From: Pseudomonas mucoides
Lineage (GTDB): Bacteria > Pseudomonadota > Gammaproteobacteria > Pseudomonadales > Pseudomonadaceae
Direction of reading: 5' to 3'
NCBI RefSeq assembly: GCF_015461845.1
Contig: NZ_JACOPW010000002.1
Coordinates: 1,294,342 to 1,358,341, forward strand
Length of the DNA stretch: 64,000 nt
The stretch's first letter is position 1. Each line of letters opens with the position of its first letter. The notes below the pieces were generated by a model. The model was not told the DNA's origin and did no database searches. It was given only the letters and a program-made list of their open reading frames with translations. Both the position numbers and the translations under genes were made by a program. Shown here one piece after another: positions 17,725-26,570 of this stretch.

Positions 17725-17836
17725 AACTGATCGCGAGATCAGTCGATTGTCCAAGTGACCTCAGGTCGGTCTCCTGGACTATCTCCTCATCAGGCTAATC
17801 ACGGTTTTTAACCCGGCTTTTTGCCGGGTTTTTTTT
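17725..17836 (+). ncRNA. prrF: PrrF-family iron-responsive small RNA
   Basis: About 112 nt runs from a Fur-controlled promoter to a strong terminator. The segments CTGATCGCGAGATCAG and TATCTCCTCATCAGGCTAAT match the PrrF RNAs of P. aeruginosa as I remember them; the second is the conserved target-pairing region. PrrF is made under iron starvation and represses mRNAs for iron-using proteins such as sodB and TCA-cycle enzymes. It is a single copy here, not the tandem prrF1-prrF2 of P. aeruginosa. A second copy would have to be elsewhere on the chromosome. Confidence 0.85.
17810..17836 (+). terminator. Rho-independent terminator of prrF
   Basis: AACCCGGC, TTTTT loop, GCCGGGTT then a run of eight T. 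It is the 3' end of the PrrF RNA. Confidence 0.9.
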
Positions 17837-17839
17837 GCC

Positions 17840-18072
17840 AGTTATTCTGGCTTTTACCTTCAGGCTAATGAAGTCTTTGGGGGCTGCAAATTCGATGGCG
17901 TGGATAATATCAAAGGAATATTGGTTGGCAAGAGAAGCCCGGCTTCATTGGGCCAAACGATTCTAAAAATAGCACTTGAGAATCAATCGCACAGTCTCTA
18001 AGCTGCGTCGGCGTCATGGAAGACGCCCCCTCTGCACCCCGCAATTCCCCTCGGTTTTACTTCGGCAAGCCG
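17840..18072. other. gene-free stretch
   Basis: Between the prrF terminator and the ProV-type gene I see no supported gene. A frame at 18016-18243 mostly overlaps the 3' end of the opposite-strand ATPase gene and has no family features. Confidence 0.5.
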
Positions 18073-19164
18073 TCACGCTTTCGACTTTACTCTTGGCTGA
18101 ACAACCTGCGATTCCTCACTCACTGCCGAGGTGACCATCGTCGCTATGATCGACTTCAGCGCCAACTGCCCGACCGGCTGCCCCTGACTGTCAGTGACCA
18201 CCAATTCATCGAACCCCGCCTCAACCAGTCTTTTGACCGCTGACTCCAATGACGTCCCCATGGGTACGGTCAGCGTCGCTCCACCTTTCACCTGAACAAT
18301 GGGCCGCATGATGGCTTCGACGCCGATCACCCGCCCCCGATTCACTTCTTTGACGAAGTTGGCAATGTAATCATCGGCAGGCGTCATGACGATTTCCTGT
18401 CGGGTGCCTTGTTGCACCACCTCACCGTCACGCAAGATCGCGATGCGATCACCAATGCGCAGTGCCTCATCAAGATCATGGGTAATGAATACGATGGTCT
18501 TCTTGATCTCTTTTTGCAGGTCCAGCAACACCGACTGCATGTCCATGCGGATCAGCGGATCCAGGGCCGAGAACGCTTCATCCATCAACAGAATAGGCGC
18601 ATCACTGGCCAATGCCCGGGCAAGGCCGACGCGCTGCTGCATGCCTCCGGACAGCTGATTGGGATAGTGACTTGCGTAACCCTGGAGCCCTACCCGGTCC
18701 AACCAGCCTGTAGCGATTTCTACTTGCCTGTCACGGGACATGCCCTGGATCTCCAACCCATACACCGCGTTGTCGAGCACGGTGCGGTTTGGCAGCAGCG
18801 CGAACTTCTGGAACACCATGGAAATTTTATGTCGGCGAAACGCTCGCAAATCAGTCGGGCTCATTTTGAGCACATCCACGCCACCCACGATGACTTCGCC
18901 GGCGGTGGGTTCGATCAATCGGTTGATATGGCGGATCAAGGTCGACTTGCCCGAACCGGACAGCCCCATGATCACCTGAATCCCCCCGGACGGCATGCTG
19001 ATATTGATGTCCTTCAACCCCAGCACATGACTGTGATTGCTCAACAGTTCAGCCTTGCTCATGCCCTGTTTGACCCGCTCGATACTGGCCTGTGCCTGGT
19101 AACCGAAAATCTTGTAGAGATGCCTGATTTCGATGCCGAAATCGTTGGTCAGATCAGTGGCCAT
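18073..19164 (-). CDS. betaine/proline-type ABC transporter ATP-binding protein (ProV-like)
   Basis: This 363-residue ATPase drives uptake of a quaternary amine. Features in order: the N-terminal linker typical of ProV/OpuA, Walker A GLSGSGKST (residues 67-75), signature LSGGMQQRVGLARAL, Walker B PILLMDEAFSALD, and a C-terminal CBS-like segment (LTVPMGTSLESAVKRLVEAG, about 305-350) that senses ionic strength in the family. The start at 19164 follows GGAGAGGGTTC; a 12-codon longer frame is less likely. It overlaps the permease gene by 11 bp, so the two are translationally coupled. It is the last gene of the transporter operon. Confidence 0.93.
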   Translation of the reverse strand: MATDLTNDFGIEIRHLYKIFGYQAQASIERVKQGMSKAELLSNHSHVLGLKDINISMPSGGIQVIMGLSGSGKSTLIRHINRLIEPTAGEVIVGGVDVLKMSPTDLRAFRRHKISMVFQKFALLPNRTVLDNAVYGLEIQGMSRDRQVEIATGWLDRVGLQGYASHYPNQLSGGMQQRVGLARALASDAPILLMDEAFSALDPLIRMDMQSVLLDLQKEIKKTIVFITHDLDEALRIGDRIAILRDGEVVQQGTRQEIVMTPADDYIANFVKEVNRGRVIGVEAIMRPIVQVKGGATLTVPMGTSLESAVKRLVEAGFDELVVTDSQGQPVGQLALKSIIATMVTSAVSEESQVVQPRVKSKA

Positions 19165-20044
19165 GAACCCTCTCCAAATGCTTTTGCAGTCTTCGGCCAT
19201 AGGCTTGGCTGACTCGGTCGAAGATCACCGCAATACCGACAATAGCCAGCCCGTTGAAAATGCCCAGGGTGAAATATTGATTGGAAATAGCCTTGAGCAC
19301 CGGTTGGCCCAAGCCTTGAACCCCGATCATCGACGCGATGACCACCATGGCCAGCGCCATCATGATCGTCTGGTTGATGCCGGCCATGATCGAGGGCAAC
19401 GCCAAGGGTAACTGGACGTTTTTCAGTTTCTGCCAACTGGATGAGCCAAAGGCGTCGGCGCACTCCAGCATCTCGGCGTCAACGTGACGGATGCCGAGGT
19501 TGGTCAAGCGGATCATCGGCGGCAAGGCGTAGATCACAACCGCAATCAGCCCCGCGACCTTGCCAATCCCCAGCAACATCACCACTGGAATCAAATAGAC
19601 AAAGCTCGGCAGGGTCTGCATCACGTCCAGTACCGGGCTGACAAGGTTCTGCAGACGGTTGGAACGGGCCATCGCGATCCCGGTCGGCAAGCCGATGACG
19701 ATGGATATCACCGTGCAGACGAAGATCATCGACAGGGTCTTCATCGTGTCAGACCACATGTCCAGATAACCGATTGCCATCAGTGTGAACACGCAACCCA
19801 GGACAATTCTCCAACTGCGGCTGGCGAACCAGGCAATCAAGGCGACCAGCACAATGATGATTGGCCATGGCGTCGTGGTCATGAACCTTTCGGACTGATT
19901 GAGGAAAACCTGCAACGGCTGGAAAAAGGCTTCAAAGCTGTCGCCGTAAGTGCTGGTGAAGTTACGAAAGGCGCCATCGATGGCCTTTTTCAAGGCCCGG
20001 AGTCTTTCGTCCTCCATGTGTGGAAAGCTGAGTAACCACTCCAT
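19154..20044 (-). CDS. betaine/proline-type ABC transporter permease (ProW-like)
   Basis: The 296-residue inner-membrane protein has about six or seven hydrophobic helices, with the first clear one at about 62-80 (IIIVLVALIAWFASRSW). The ABC-permease coupling loop is ECADAFGSSSWQKLKNVQLPLALPSIMAGINQTIM (EAA motif). It lies between the binding-protein and ATPase genes and overlaps the latter. The gap to the binding-protein gene contains a hairpin at 20133-20158. Confidence 0.92.
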   Translation of the reverse strand: MEWLLSFPHMEDERLRALKKAIDGAFRNFTSTYGDSFEAFFQPLQVFLNQSERFMTTTPWPIIIVLVALIAWFASRSWRIVLGCVFTLMAIGYLDMWSDTMKTLSMIFVCTVISIVIGLPTGIAMARSNRLQNLVSPVLDVMQTLPSFVYLIPVVMLLGIGKVAGLIAVVIYALPPMIRLTNLGIRHVDAEMLECADAFGSSSWQKLKNVQLPLALPSIMAGINQTIMMALAMVVIASMIGVQGLGQPVLKAISNQYFTLGIFNGLAIVGIAVIFDRVSQAYGRRLQKHLERVHGH

Positions 20045-20132
20045 GACATTCCCCTTTTGTAGAAGACCGTAGGAAGCTGGCAGGTCGTTTCAATACGTGG
20101 GTGTTTTTATTGTTATCGGTGCGCGAGGCTCA

Positions 20133-20158
20133 ATGCAGCGCGAACAGGCGAGCTGCAT
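20133..20158 (-). repeat. stem-loop between binding-protein and permease genes
   Basis: ATGCAGC and GCTGCAT form a 7-bp stem in the 127-bp gap. Such hairpins commonly protect the abundant binding-protein mRNA or attenuate read-through. No T-tract follows. Confidence 0.4.
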
Positions 20159-20171
20159 CGACCCAAGTGGA

Positions 20172-21173
20172 TTAAAGCGCAGCCTTGATCTTGCCGCTGG
20201 CTTCAGGGGTAACCCATTTAGTCCAGAGCGCTTCGTTGTTTTTCAGGAAATACTTGGCGCCTTCCTCACCGGTGGCCTGGTTGTCAGTCATCCAGGCAAT
20301 CAGTTTATTCACCGTCTCGTTGGACCAGGCGCGCTTGTTCAGATACGCCATGACCGTTGGCGAGCGAGCGGCGAAGGACTTGGTGGTGAGGGTGTAGACC
20401 CGATCAATCGGCCAGCCATTCGGTTTGGGATCAGGACAGTCAGCAACGGTATTGCAACGTTTCCACTCCGCCGCATCGACCGGATGGCCGTTGTCCAGCT
20501 TCACCATGGGGTACTTGCCCAGTAAAGCCGTGGGCTCCCAGTAAAACCCCAGCCAGGGCGCCTTGCGCTCGTAGGCTTTGGCGATGGAACCATCCAGCGC
20601 GGCGGCCGAACCGGTGTCCACCAGGACGAAACCGGCCTTCTCGAAATCGTAGGCCTTATAAAACTGACTGGTGACCACGGTGCCGCCCCAACCCTGCGGG
20701 CCGTTGTAGATCGCGCCTTTTTTCTTGTCGTCAGGGGCCGGGAACAGTTCGGGATGTTTTTTCACATCCTCGAAGCTTTTGATGTCCGGATGGGCATCGG
20801 CAATGTACTTCGGAATCCACCAGCCCTGCGAGCCGCCGTCGGATAACGAGTTCGCCGCCTGGATCAGATTGCCACTTTGAATGCCGCTCCTGGCGACCTC
20901 CGGAACCAGGTCGATCCAGCCTTCGGGGGCGATGTCAGGCCGGCCCTTCTCGACCATGGAGGTGATGGTCGGAACCGTATCCCCGGTGACCAGATCGGCA
21001 TTGCAACCGTAACCTGCGTTGAGAATCAGCTTGTCGACGTTGGCCATGACTTCAGCCGATTGCCAGTTCATGTTGGCAATCGTCACATCACCACACTCGG
21101 AGGCTGACACCCAACCGCTGAAGGCGACGATGCCGAGTGCAAGTCCCGTTTTCGAGAAAGACTTTAAATTCAT
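20172..21173 (-). CDS. glycine betaine-type substrate-binding protein
   Basis: The 333-residue periplasmic protein has a signal peptide (1-24, ending WVSASE) and an OpuAC-type fold. Aromatic-rich segments ANMNWQSAEVMANV, GSQGWWIPKYIA, YNGPQGWGG and PWLGFYWEPTALLGKYPMV fit the tryptophan cage that holds quaternary ammonium groups. Two cysteines in KRCNTVADCPDPKPNGWP may pair, as in related ProX proteins. It is the first transporter gene after the reductase-like gene. The substrate is a betaine by family; the exact compound is not readable. Confidence 0.9.
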   Translation of the reverse strand: MNLKSFSKTGLALGIVAFSGWVSASECGDVTIANMNWQSAEVMANVDKLILNAGYGCNADLVTGDTVPTITSMVEKGRPDIAPEGWIDLVPEVARSGIQSGNLIQAANSLSDGGSQGWWIPKYIADAHPDIKSFEDVKKHPELFPAPDDKKKGAIYNGPQGWGGTVVTSQFYKAYDFEKAGFVLVDTGSAAALDGSIAKAYERKAPWLGFYWEPTALLGKYPMVKLDNGHPVDAAEWKRCNTVADCPDPKPNGWPIDRVYTLTTKSFAARSPTVMAYLNKRAWSNETVNKLIAWMTDNQATGEEGAKYFLKNNEALWTKWVTPEASGKIKAAL

Positions 21174-21214
21174 AAACGCTAACCTCGATTGCGGCCAGAG
21201 TTAAGGAGGGCCAA

Positions 21215-22054
21215 CTACCGCGTCATTGGACCTTCTTTCGTGTCAGCAGAATGGGCAAAGGGATTCATGCAACTGGCGACCGAGGCCGCTGAATCCAGAC
21301 CTGCTTTTATTGTTTTATCGAATCCGCTGGCGAGCATGGCGTCGAGACCCGCCGCCGTGACCCCGCGATAATTGATGAGCGTCTGCAAGAGTTCGTCGAC
21401 GGAGCGCCCATCGCCAATCAACTGACTGGCTTGCACCACCACTGCATGGCAAGCGCGCTGGGCGATTGCCGGTGGCAAACCGCTGCTCACGGCATGCTGA
21501 AACAGGCTGCGAGCCAACAATGCCGGGTAAGCAGGCCCTGTACCCACCAACGCCGTCAGGTAGTTCAAATGCCTTTCGCTGAAGACTTCATCGGCACCAC
21601 CAAAGGTTTCGAACAAACACTGGGCGAACGCTTTTTGCTCTTCGCTGACCTGTTGAGTCGCCAGCCAGGGCGTATAGGATTTGCCGATTTCGGCGGCGGC
21701 ATTCGCCATGGCGCGAATCACCTGCCGACTGCCGGTACGCTGCACCACATCTTCCAGAGAAACGCCTGCCATCAAGGAAATCACCAGCCGGTTTTCAGCG
21801 AAGATTTCTACCTCGGCAAACTGCTCGGGGCGCACGGACACGATGACCACCTCGCAGCGCTCCACCAACTCCTGGTTGTCGCTCGTTACCGTCACCTGTG
21901 ACCACTTGGCACTCGTCAGCGGGTTGCTCGCACTGCGGTTCGAAAGCACCAAAGCCCCGGGCTGGACAAACGCCTTGTCGAGCATTGCCAGGGCAATCGA
22001 ACGGCCAAGCCATCCCGATCCACCGATAATGCCTATCGTGGGTTCTTCGTACAT
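21215..22054 (-). CDS. pyrroline-5-carboxylate reductase-like protein
   Basis: The 279-residue protein has an N-terminal Rossmann fold (TIGIIGGSGWLGRSIALAML, residues 6-25) and a C-terminal helical dimerisation domain with VGTGPAYPALLARSL. The usual P5C-reductase signature ending S-P-G-G-T-T is replaced by INYRGVTAAGLDAM, so the substrate loop is non-canonical and true P5C reduction is doubtful. It sits between the TetR gene and the betaine-type transporter, all on one strand. This suggests a role in metabolism of a proline-like or quaternary amine. It is probably a paralogue rather than the housekeeping proC. Confidence 0.75.
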   Translation of the reverse strand: MYEEPTIGIIGGSGWLGRSIALAMLDKAFVQPGALVLSNRSASNPLTSAKWSQVTVTSDNQELVERCEVVIVSVRPEQFAEVEIFAENRLVISLMAGVSLEDVVQRTGSRQVIRAMANAAAEIGKSYTPWLATQQVSEEQKAFAQCLFETFGGADEVFSERHLNYLTALVGTGPAYPALLARSLFQHAVSSGLPPAIAQRACHAVVVQASQLIGDGRSVDELLQTLINYRGVTAAGLDAMLASGFDKTIKAGLDSAASVASCMNPFAHSADTKEGPMTR

Positions 22055-22086
22055 GTGAACCTGCCTTCGTCAGTCAGACGTTGCGA

Positions 22087-22746
22087 TCAGTCCTGGGTAG
22101 ACGATGAAACCTCATCCATCACATACCCATGGCGGGAGTAGAAGCGTTTCAATTCACGCTCCAGGGGTTCCTGGCCGGTGAAGATCTTCACGTACTCGGG
22201 AATCCGCCGCATTCGCTCCCCGATATCCTCTCGGGTGTTGGTGCTGATGTAGCCAATCTGTGTCAGGTAAATCGTGCGGGCCCGCACATCGGCCCCCTCG
22301 TAGGTGTAGTCGAAGCGCATGAACATCCGGATCAAGGCTTCGCGGCGGGCAATGTCGGCCACGCGGATATGCTCGGACACTTCAGCGGACTGCAAGGCCC
22401 AACTGCGCATGGCAAATTCGAACTGTGAATCGAACAGATCGGGGTTCAGCCAACAGTCGAAAACATTGAGCATCGCTTCGGCAATGCTCTCGGCATAACA
22501 CTCGGTCTGGGCGACCAGATTACCGGTGTTCTTCACCCGCCAGCGCTCGATCAAAGCAGCGAGCAGCTCTTCGCGGTCCTTGAAAAACCAGTAAAAGCTG
22601 GTTCTCGACAACCCCAGCTTTTTGGCCAGCGGCATCACCCGCACCGTGTCGACTCCGCACTCGGTCAGGCTTTCATAGGCTGCATCGAGCCACCCTTCCA
22701 GGGACCCTCTCCAGCCGGTTTCTACTGCTTTGGTTTGTTCGTTCAT
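22087..22746 (-). CDS. TetR-family repressor
   Basis: The 219-residue TetR regulator carries the HTH CGVDTVRVMPLAKKLGLSRTSFYWFFKDREELLAALIERW (about 32-72), followed by an all-helical ligand domain. It is divergent from the DgcA-like demethylase gene, and a perfect 17-bp inverted repeat lies between the two starts. It heads the transporter-side genes on its own strand, so it may control both arms of the cluster. The ligand is probably the transported betaine or a breakdown product (inference). Confidence 0.88.
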   Translation of the reverse strand: MNEQTKAVETGWRGSLEGWLDAAYESLTECGVDTVRVMPLAKKLGLSRTSFYWFFKDREELLAALIERWRVKNTGNLVAQTECYAESIAEAMLNVFDCWLNPDLFDSQFEFAMRSWALQSAEVSEHIRVADIARREALIRMFMRFDYTYEGADVRARTIYLTQIGYISTNTREDIGERMRRIPEYVKIFTGQEPLERELKRFYSRHGYVMDEVSSSTQD

Positions 22747-22784
22747 GGCTCGATCCTAGCCGCTCATACAACACCACGCAAGCA

Positions 22785-22827
22785 AAATGTACACCTGTGT
22801 CCATAGTGTTGACACAGGTGTACATTT
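22785..22827. promoter_or_regulatory. TetR operator: perfect 17-9-17 inverted repeat
   Basis: AAATGTACACCTGTGTC (22785-22801) and GACACAGGTGTACATTT (22811-22827) are exact reverse complements around CATAGTGTT. Each arm is itself quasi-palindromic (ACACCTGTGT), so two TetR dimers could bind. It sits 39 bp from the TetR start and 55 bp from the demethylase start. Confidence 0.85.
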
Positions 22828-22881
22828 CACCCTAACGTAATTTCAACGCAGGTCCTTGCCCGCTTTCGGAGAGTCTTGACG

Positions 22882-24918
22882 ATGCTGAATGATCCGCTCC
22901 TCCAGCCCTATCAGTTGAAGCACCTGACTTTACGAAATCGCATCATGACCACCGCCCACGAACCGGCTTATCCCGTGGACGGCATGCCCAAGGAGCTCTA
23001 TCGCGCCTACCACGTGGAACGGGCGAAGGCCGGCGTGGCCTTGACCATGACCGCAGGCTCCGCTGCGGTTTCCCGGGACAGCCCGCCGGTGTTCAACAAC
23101 ATCCTGGCCTACAAGGACGAGGTGGTCGGCTGGATGCGCGACCTGAGTGACGCCTGCCACGAACATGGCGCGGCCGTCATGATCCAGTTGACGCACCTGG
23201 GCCGGCGCACGCGCTGGGACAAGGGCGACTGGCTGCCCGTGGTGTCACCCTCGTTCGAGCGCGAAGCCTCCCATCGCTCCTTCCCGAAGAAGATGGAAGA
23301 CTGGGATGTGGAACGCATCATCAAGGACTATGCCGACGCCGCCGAACGGATGAAGTTTGCAGGTCTGGACGGCATTGAGCTGCAAGCCTATGGGCACCTG
23401 ATGGATCAATTCTGGTCGCCACTGACCAACGACCTCGATGCCCCCTACGGCGGCTCCATCGACAACCGGCTGCGCTTTACCTTCGACATCCTCAGCGCCA
23501 TTCGCCAGCGCGTCGGCCACGAGTTCATCGTCGGCGTGCGTTATACCGGCGATGAATTGACGCCCGGCGGGCTGACCGCGGCGGATGGGCTGGACATCTC
23601 CAGGCGCTTGAAAGACAGCGGCATGGTGGACTTTCTCAATGTTGTCCGCGGCCACATCGACACCGACGCGGGTTTGACCGACCTGATTCCGATCCAGGGC
23701 ATGCGCAATTCACCGCACCTGGACTTCGCGGGAGAAATTCGCGCCGCCACCGACTTCCCCACCTTTCACGCGGCGAAGATTCCAGACGTGGCCACCGCCC
23801 GCCATGCCATCGCTTCGGGCAAGATCGACATGGTGGGCATGACCCGCGCGCACATGACCGATCCGCATATCGTGCGCAAGATTATCGAAGGTCGCGAAGA
23901 CGATATTCGCCCCTGTGTCGGCGCCAATTATTGCCTGGACCGGATCTATCAGGGCGGTGCTGCCTATTGCATTCACAACCCGGCCACCGGCCGCGAAACC
24001 AGCATGCCCCATGACATTCCCAAGGCGGCGAGCAAACGCAAGATTGTGATTGTCGGGGCTGGCGTCGCCGGGCTGGAAGCGGCGCGAGTGGCGGCCGAGC
24101 GCGGCCATGAGGTGGTGGTGTTCGAAGCCGCCAATCAGGCCGGTGGTCAGGTTCGGCTCACCGCGCAATCGGAACGCCGACGGGAAATGATCAGCATCGT
24201 CGAGTGGCGCATGGCCCAGTGCCTGGCACGTGGCGTCAGTTTTCGTTTCAATACCTGGGCCGAGGCCAGCACCGTCCACGACGAAAACCCGGACGTGGTG
24301 ATCATCGCCACCGGCGGCCTGCCCCATACCGAGATTCTCTCGACAGGCAATGATCTGGTGGTCTCCACCTGGGACATTATTGCCGGGGATGTGAAACCCG
24401 GGCGCAATGTCCTGCTGTTCGACGACGCCGGTGATCATGCGGCGCTGCAAGCTGCCGAATTCATCGCCAGAAGTGGCGCAAAAGTCGAAATCATGACGCC
24501 GGACCGGACCTTCGCGCCGGAAGTCATGGCAATGAATCTGGTGCCGTACATGCGCTCGCTGCAAGCTTTGGATACCACCTTCACCGTCACCTTCAGGCTG
24601 CTCGCAGTCGAGCGCGAGGGGCAGGATCTGCTGGCAACGATAGACAGCGATTACGGCAGTGCGCGCAAGGTCCGACGCGTCGATCAAGTGGTGGTCAACC
24701 ACGGCACCCGACCGCTGGACGAACTGTATTTCGAATTGAAATCCGCTTCCAGCAACGGCGGTGTGATCGAACATCAGGACCTGATCGTTGGCAACCCACA
24801 ACAGGTGGTGACCAACCCGGACGGCAGATTTCAGTTGTTCCGCATCGGCGATGCCGTGGCTGCGCGCAACACCCACGCCGCGATCTACGATGCCTTGAGA
24901 CTGGTGAAGGACTTGTAA
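22882..24918 (+). CDS. DgcA-like NADH:flavin oxidoreductase / N-demethylase
   Basis: The 678-residue enzyme has an N-terminal FMN-binding old-yellow-enzyme barrel (residues 5-340: MIQLTHLGRRTRWD, GIELQAYGHLMDQFWSPLTND) and an iron-sulfur segment CVGANYCLDRIYQGGAAYC. A C-terminal dinucleotide-binding module starts KIVIVGAGVAGLEAARVA at about 391. It resembles dimethylglycine and stachydrine demethylases (DgcA, Stc2). The cluster motif has Ala where FadH-type enzymes have the second Cys; I believe this is common in the DgcA group. The ATG at 22882 after GGAGAG is preferred to an in-frame TTG at 22876. Context points to N-demethylation of a betaine. Confidence 0.85.
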   Translation: MLNDPLLQPYQLKHLTLRNRIMTTAHEPAYPVDGMPKELYRAYHVERAKAGVALTMTAGSAAVSRDSPPVFNNILAYKDEVVGWMRDLSDACHEHGAAVMIQLTHLGRRTRWDKGDWLPVVSPSFEREASHRSFPKKMEDWDVERIIKDYADAAERMKFAGLDGIELQAYGHLMDQFWSPLTNDLDAPYGGSIDNRLRFTFDILSAIRQRVGHEFIVGVRYTGDELTPGGLTAADGLDISRRLKDSGMVDFLNVVRGHIDTDAGLTDLIPIQGMRNSPHLDFAGEIRAATDFPTFHAAKIPDVATARHAIASGKIDMVGMTRAHMTDPHIVRKIIEGREDDIRPCVGANYCLDRIYQGGAAYCIHNPATGRETSMPHDIPKAASKRKIVIVGAGVAGLEAARVAAERGHEVVVFEAANQAGGQVRLTAQSERRREMISIVEWRMAQCLARGVSFRFNTWAEASTVHDENPDVVIIATGGLPHTEILSTGNDLVVSTWDIIAGDVKPGRNVLLFDDAGDHAALQAAEFIARSGAKVEIMTPDRTFAPEVMAMNLVPYMRSLQALDTTFTVTFRLLAVEREGQDLLATIDSDYGSARKVRRVDQVVVNHGTRPLDELYFELKSASSNGGVIEHQDLIVGNPQQVVTNPDGRFQLFRIGDAVAARNTHAAIYDALRLVKDL

Positions 24919-24937
24919 ACGAACCCAGGTGAAAAAC

Positions 24938-25315
24938 ATGCCAAGCGATGAAACACCCTCATGGAAAATTGCCGGGAAAAACGGCATCCAGGGACCGGTT
25001 GAAGGCTCTCTTTATTATTCGTCCTCAATGGATGACTGGTTGCCGACGAAGGCTGAAGGCTTCTGGATCAAGCCGCTGTTCGAGGACAGCGAACGCGGCG
25101 AAAAAACCATGCTGATGAAAGTCGACCCTGGCGCCCAAGTCGCCAGTCATACCCATGAAGGCGAGCTGGAACAACTGTTCGTTTTGCAAGGCTCCTTCTA
25201 CGACCAGGACCGCACACTGAACGTCGGCGACTACTGTTGCCGCGCTCCGAACGCGGCACACAGTGCGGGCTCGGTGCAGGGGGCCGTCCTGATGGTGATC
25301 TATACACGCCGATGA
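24938..25315 (+). CDS. cupin-domain protein
   Basis: This 125-residue single-domain cupin of the ChrR-like type has cupin motif 1 in GAQVASHTHEGELEQLFVLQG and motif 2 in GDYCCRAPNAAHSAG, giving three His and one Glu for a metal. It starts 20 bp after the demethylase gene with AGGTGA upstream, so it is co-transcribed. It may be a small dioxygenase or isomerase step, or a sensor, in the same pathway. The function is not assignable from sequence. Confidence 0.8.
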   Translation: MPSDETPSWKIAGKNGIQGPVEGSLYYSSSMDDWLPTKAEGFWIKPLFEDSERGEKTMLMKVDPGAQVASHTHEGELEQLFVLQGSFYDQDRTLNVGDYCCRAPNAAHSAGSVQGAVLMVIYTRR

Positions 25316-25403
25316 CGGTTTCACCAGGGGCGATTTTTCCAACCGCCTAATCCCTTTCCAGCGTGTAAAGTAGCAGCCATACAATCATATTCAGGAACCG
25401 ACT

Positions 25404-26555
25404 ATGACCGTGGCCAAATCTTCCTTCGACATCAGTGCAAACTTCGACAGCGGCAACATTGAAGTGCTGGATATCAGCAACCCGCTTCAAGCGCTGCTGG
25501 CCATCAAACCTGACACCCGCAGCCCGCACTTCCAGTGGTTCCACTTCAAGGCCAGCGGTCTGCACGTCGGTCAAGAGCACTGGTTTCGCCTGAACAACGC
25601 CAGCAAGTCCTCGTACAACAAAGCCTGGGACGGTTATCAGGCTGTTGCGTCGTACGACCACGTCAACTGGTTCCGCGTACCGACTATCTTCGAAGGCGAC
25701 TGCCTGCGCTTCAGCCTCGAGGCCACCGCTACTCACGCCTGGTTCGCCTATTTCGAACCTTACAGCCGTGGCCGTCATGACTGGCTGATCGAACAGGCAC
25801 TGACCAAGGCCGGCACCGAGCTGCTGGCGACCGGCAAGAGTGTTGAAGGGCGCGACATTCAGTTGTTGCGCAAAGGTACCGGTGCCGAAGGCCGGCGCAA
25901 GGTCTGGATGATCGCTCAGCAACACCCTGGCGAACACATGGCCGAATGGTTCATGGAAGGCGTGATCGAGCGCCTGGAAAAGCACGACGACCCGGTGTTG
26001 AACAAACTGCTGGCCAGCGCCGACCTGTACCTGATCCCGAACATGAACCCGGACGGCGCCTTCCACGGTCACCTGCGCACCAACGCCATGGGCCAGGACC
26101 TGAACCGTGCCTGGCAGAGCGCCAGCCAGGAGATCAGCCCGGAAGTGCTGTTCGCGCAACAGCAGATGGAAAAATATGGCGTCGACCTGTTCCTCGACAT
26201 CCATGGCGATGAAGAAATCCCGTACGTGTTCACCGCTGGCTGCGAAGGCAACCCGGGCTTTACGCCGCGCATCGAAAAACTCGAAGAGCATTTCCGCAGC
26301 CATCTGAAACACCTGACCAAGGATTTCCAGACCAAGCACGGCTACACCCGCGACGAGCCGGGAAAAGCCAACATGACCCTGGCCTGCAACAGCGTCGGTC
26401 AGAAATTCGACTGCCTGTCGTTGACCCTGGAGATGCCGTTCAAGGACAACGACGATGCTCCGAATGCGCTGACAGGCTGGTCCGGCAAGCGCTCCAAGCA
26501 ATTGGGCAAGGACGTGCTGACCACCGTCGCCGACATGATCGACACCCTGCGCTGA
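25404..26555 (+). CDS. M14-family zinc carboxypeptidase
   Basis: This 383-residue cytosolic M14 metallopeptidase has an N-terminal beta-rich domain (1-145) and a catalytic domain. Zinc ligands appear in QQHPGEHMAEWF (H-x-x-E) and FLDIHGDEEIPY (His), the arginine region in NMNPDGAFHGHLRTNAMGQDLNR, and the catalytic glutamate in CLSLTLEMPF. It has the layout of the cytosolic carboxypeptidase (AGBL-like) branch rather than secreted carboxypeptidase A; there is no signal peptide. It is a stand-alone gene. The substrate is unknown. Confidence 0.9.
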   Translation: MTVAKSSFDISANFDSGNIEVLDISNPLQALLAIKPDTRSPHFQWFHFKASGLHVGQEHWFRLNNASKSSYNKAWDGYQAVASYDHVNWFRVPTIFEGDCLRFSLEATATHAWFAYFEPYSRGRHDWLIEQALTKAGTELLATGKSVEGRDIQLLRKGTGAEGRRKVWMIAQQHPGEHMAEWFMEGVIERLEKHDDPVLNKLLASADLYLIPNMNPDGAFHGHLRTNAMGQDLNRAWQSASQEISPEVLFAQQQMEKYGVDLFLDIHGDEEIPYVFTAGCEGNPGFTPRIEKLEEHFRSHLKHLTKDFQTKHGYTRDEPGKANMTLACNSVGQKFDCLSLTLEMPFKDNDDAPNALTGWSGKRSKQLGKDVLTTVADMIDTLR

Positions 26556-26570
26556 TCACCCGAATCCTGT

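Noticed and set aside
22876..24918. Loss of a 4Fe-4S ligand in the DgcA-like enzyme
   Set aside because: Ala replaces the second Cys of the FadH-type motif, but I believe C-x-G-A-x-Y-C is normal for the DgcA branch, so I do not call it a defect.
23710..24987. 425-codon frame opposite the DgcA-like gene
   Set aside because: It is a mirror frame without a start signal or motifs.
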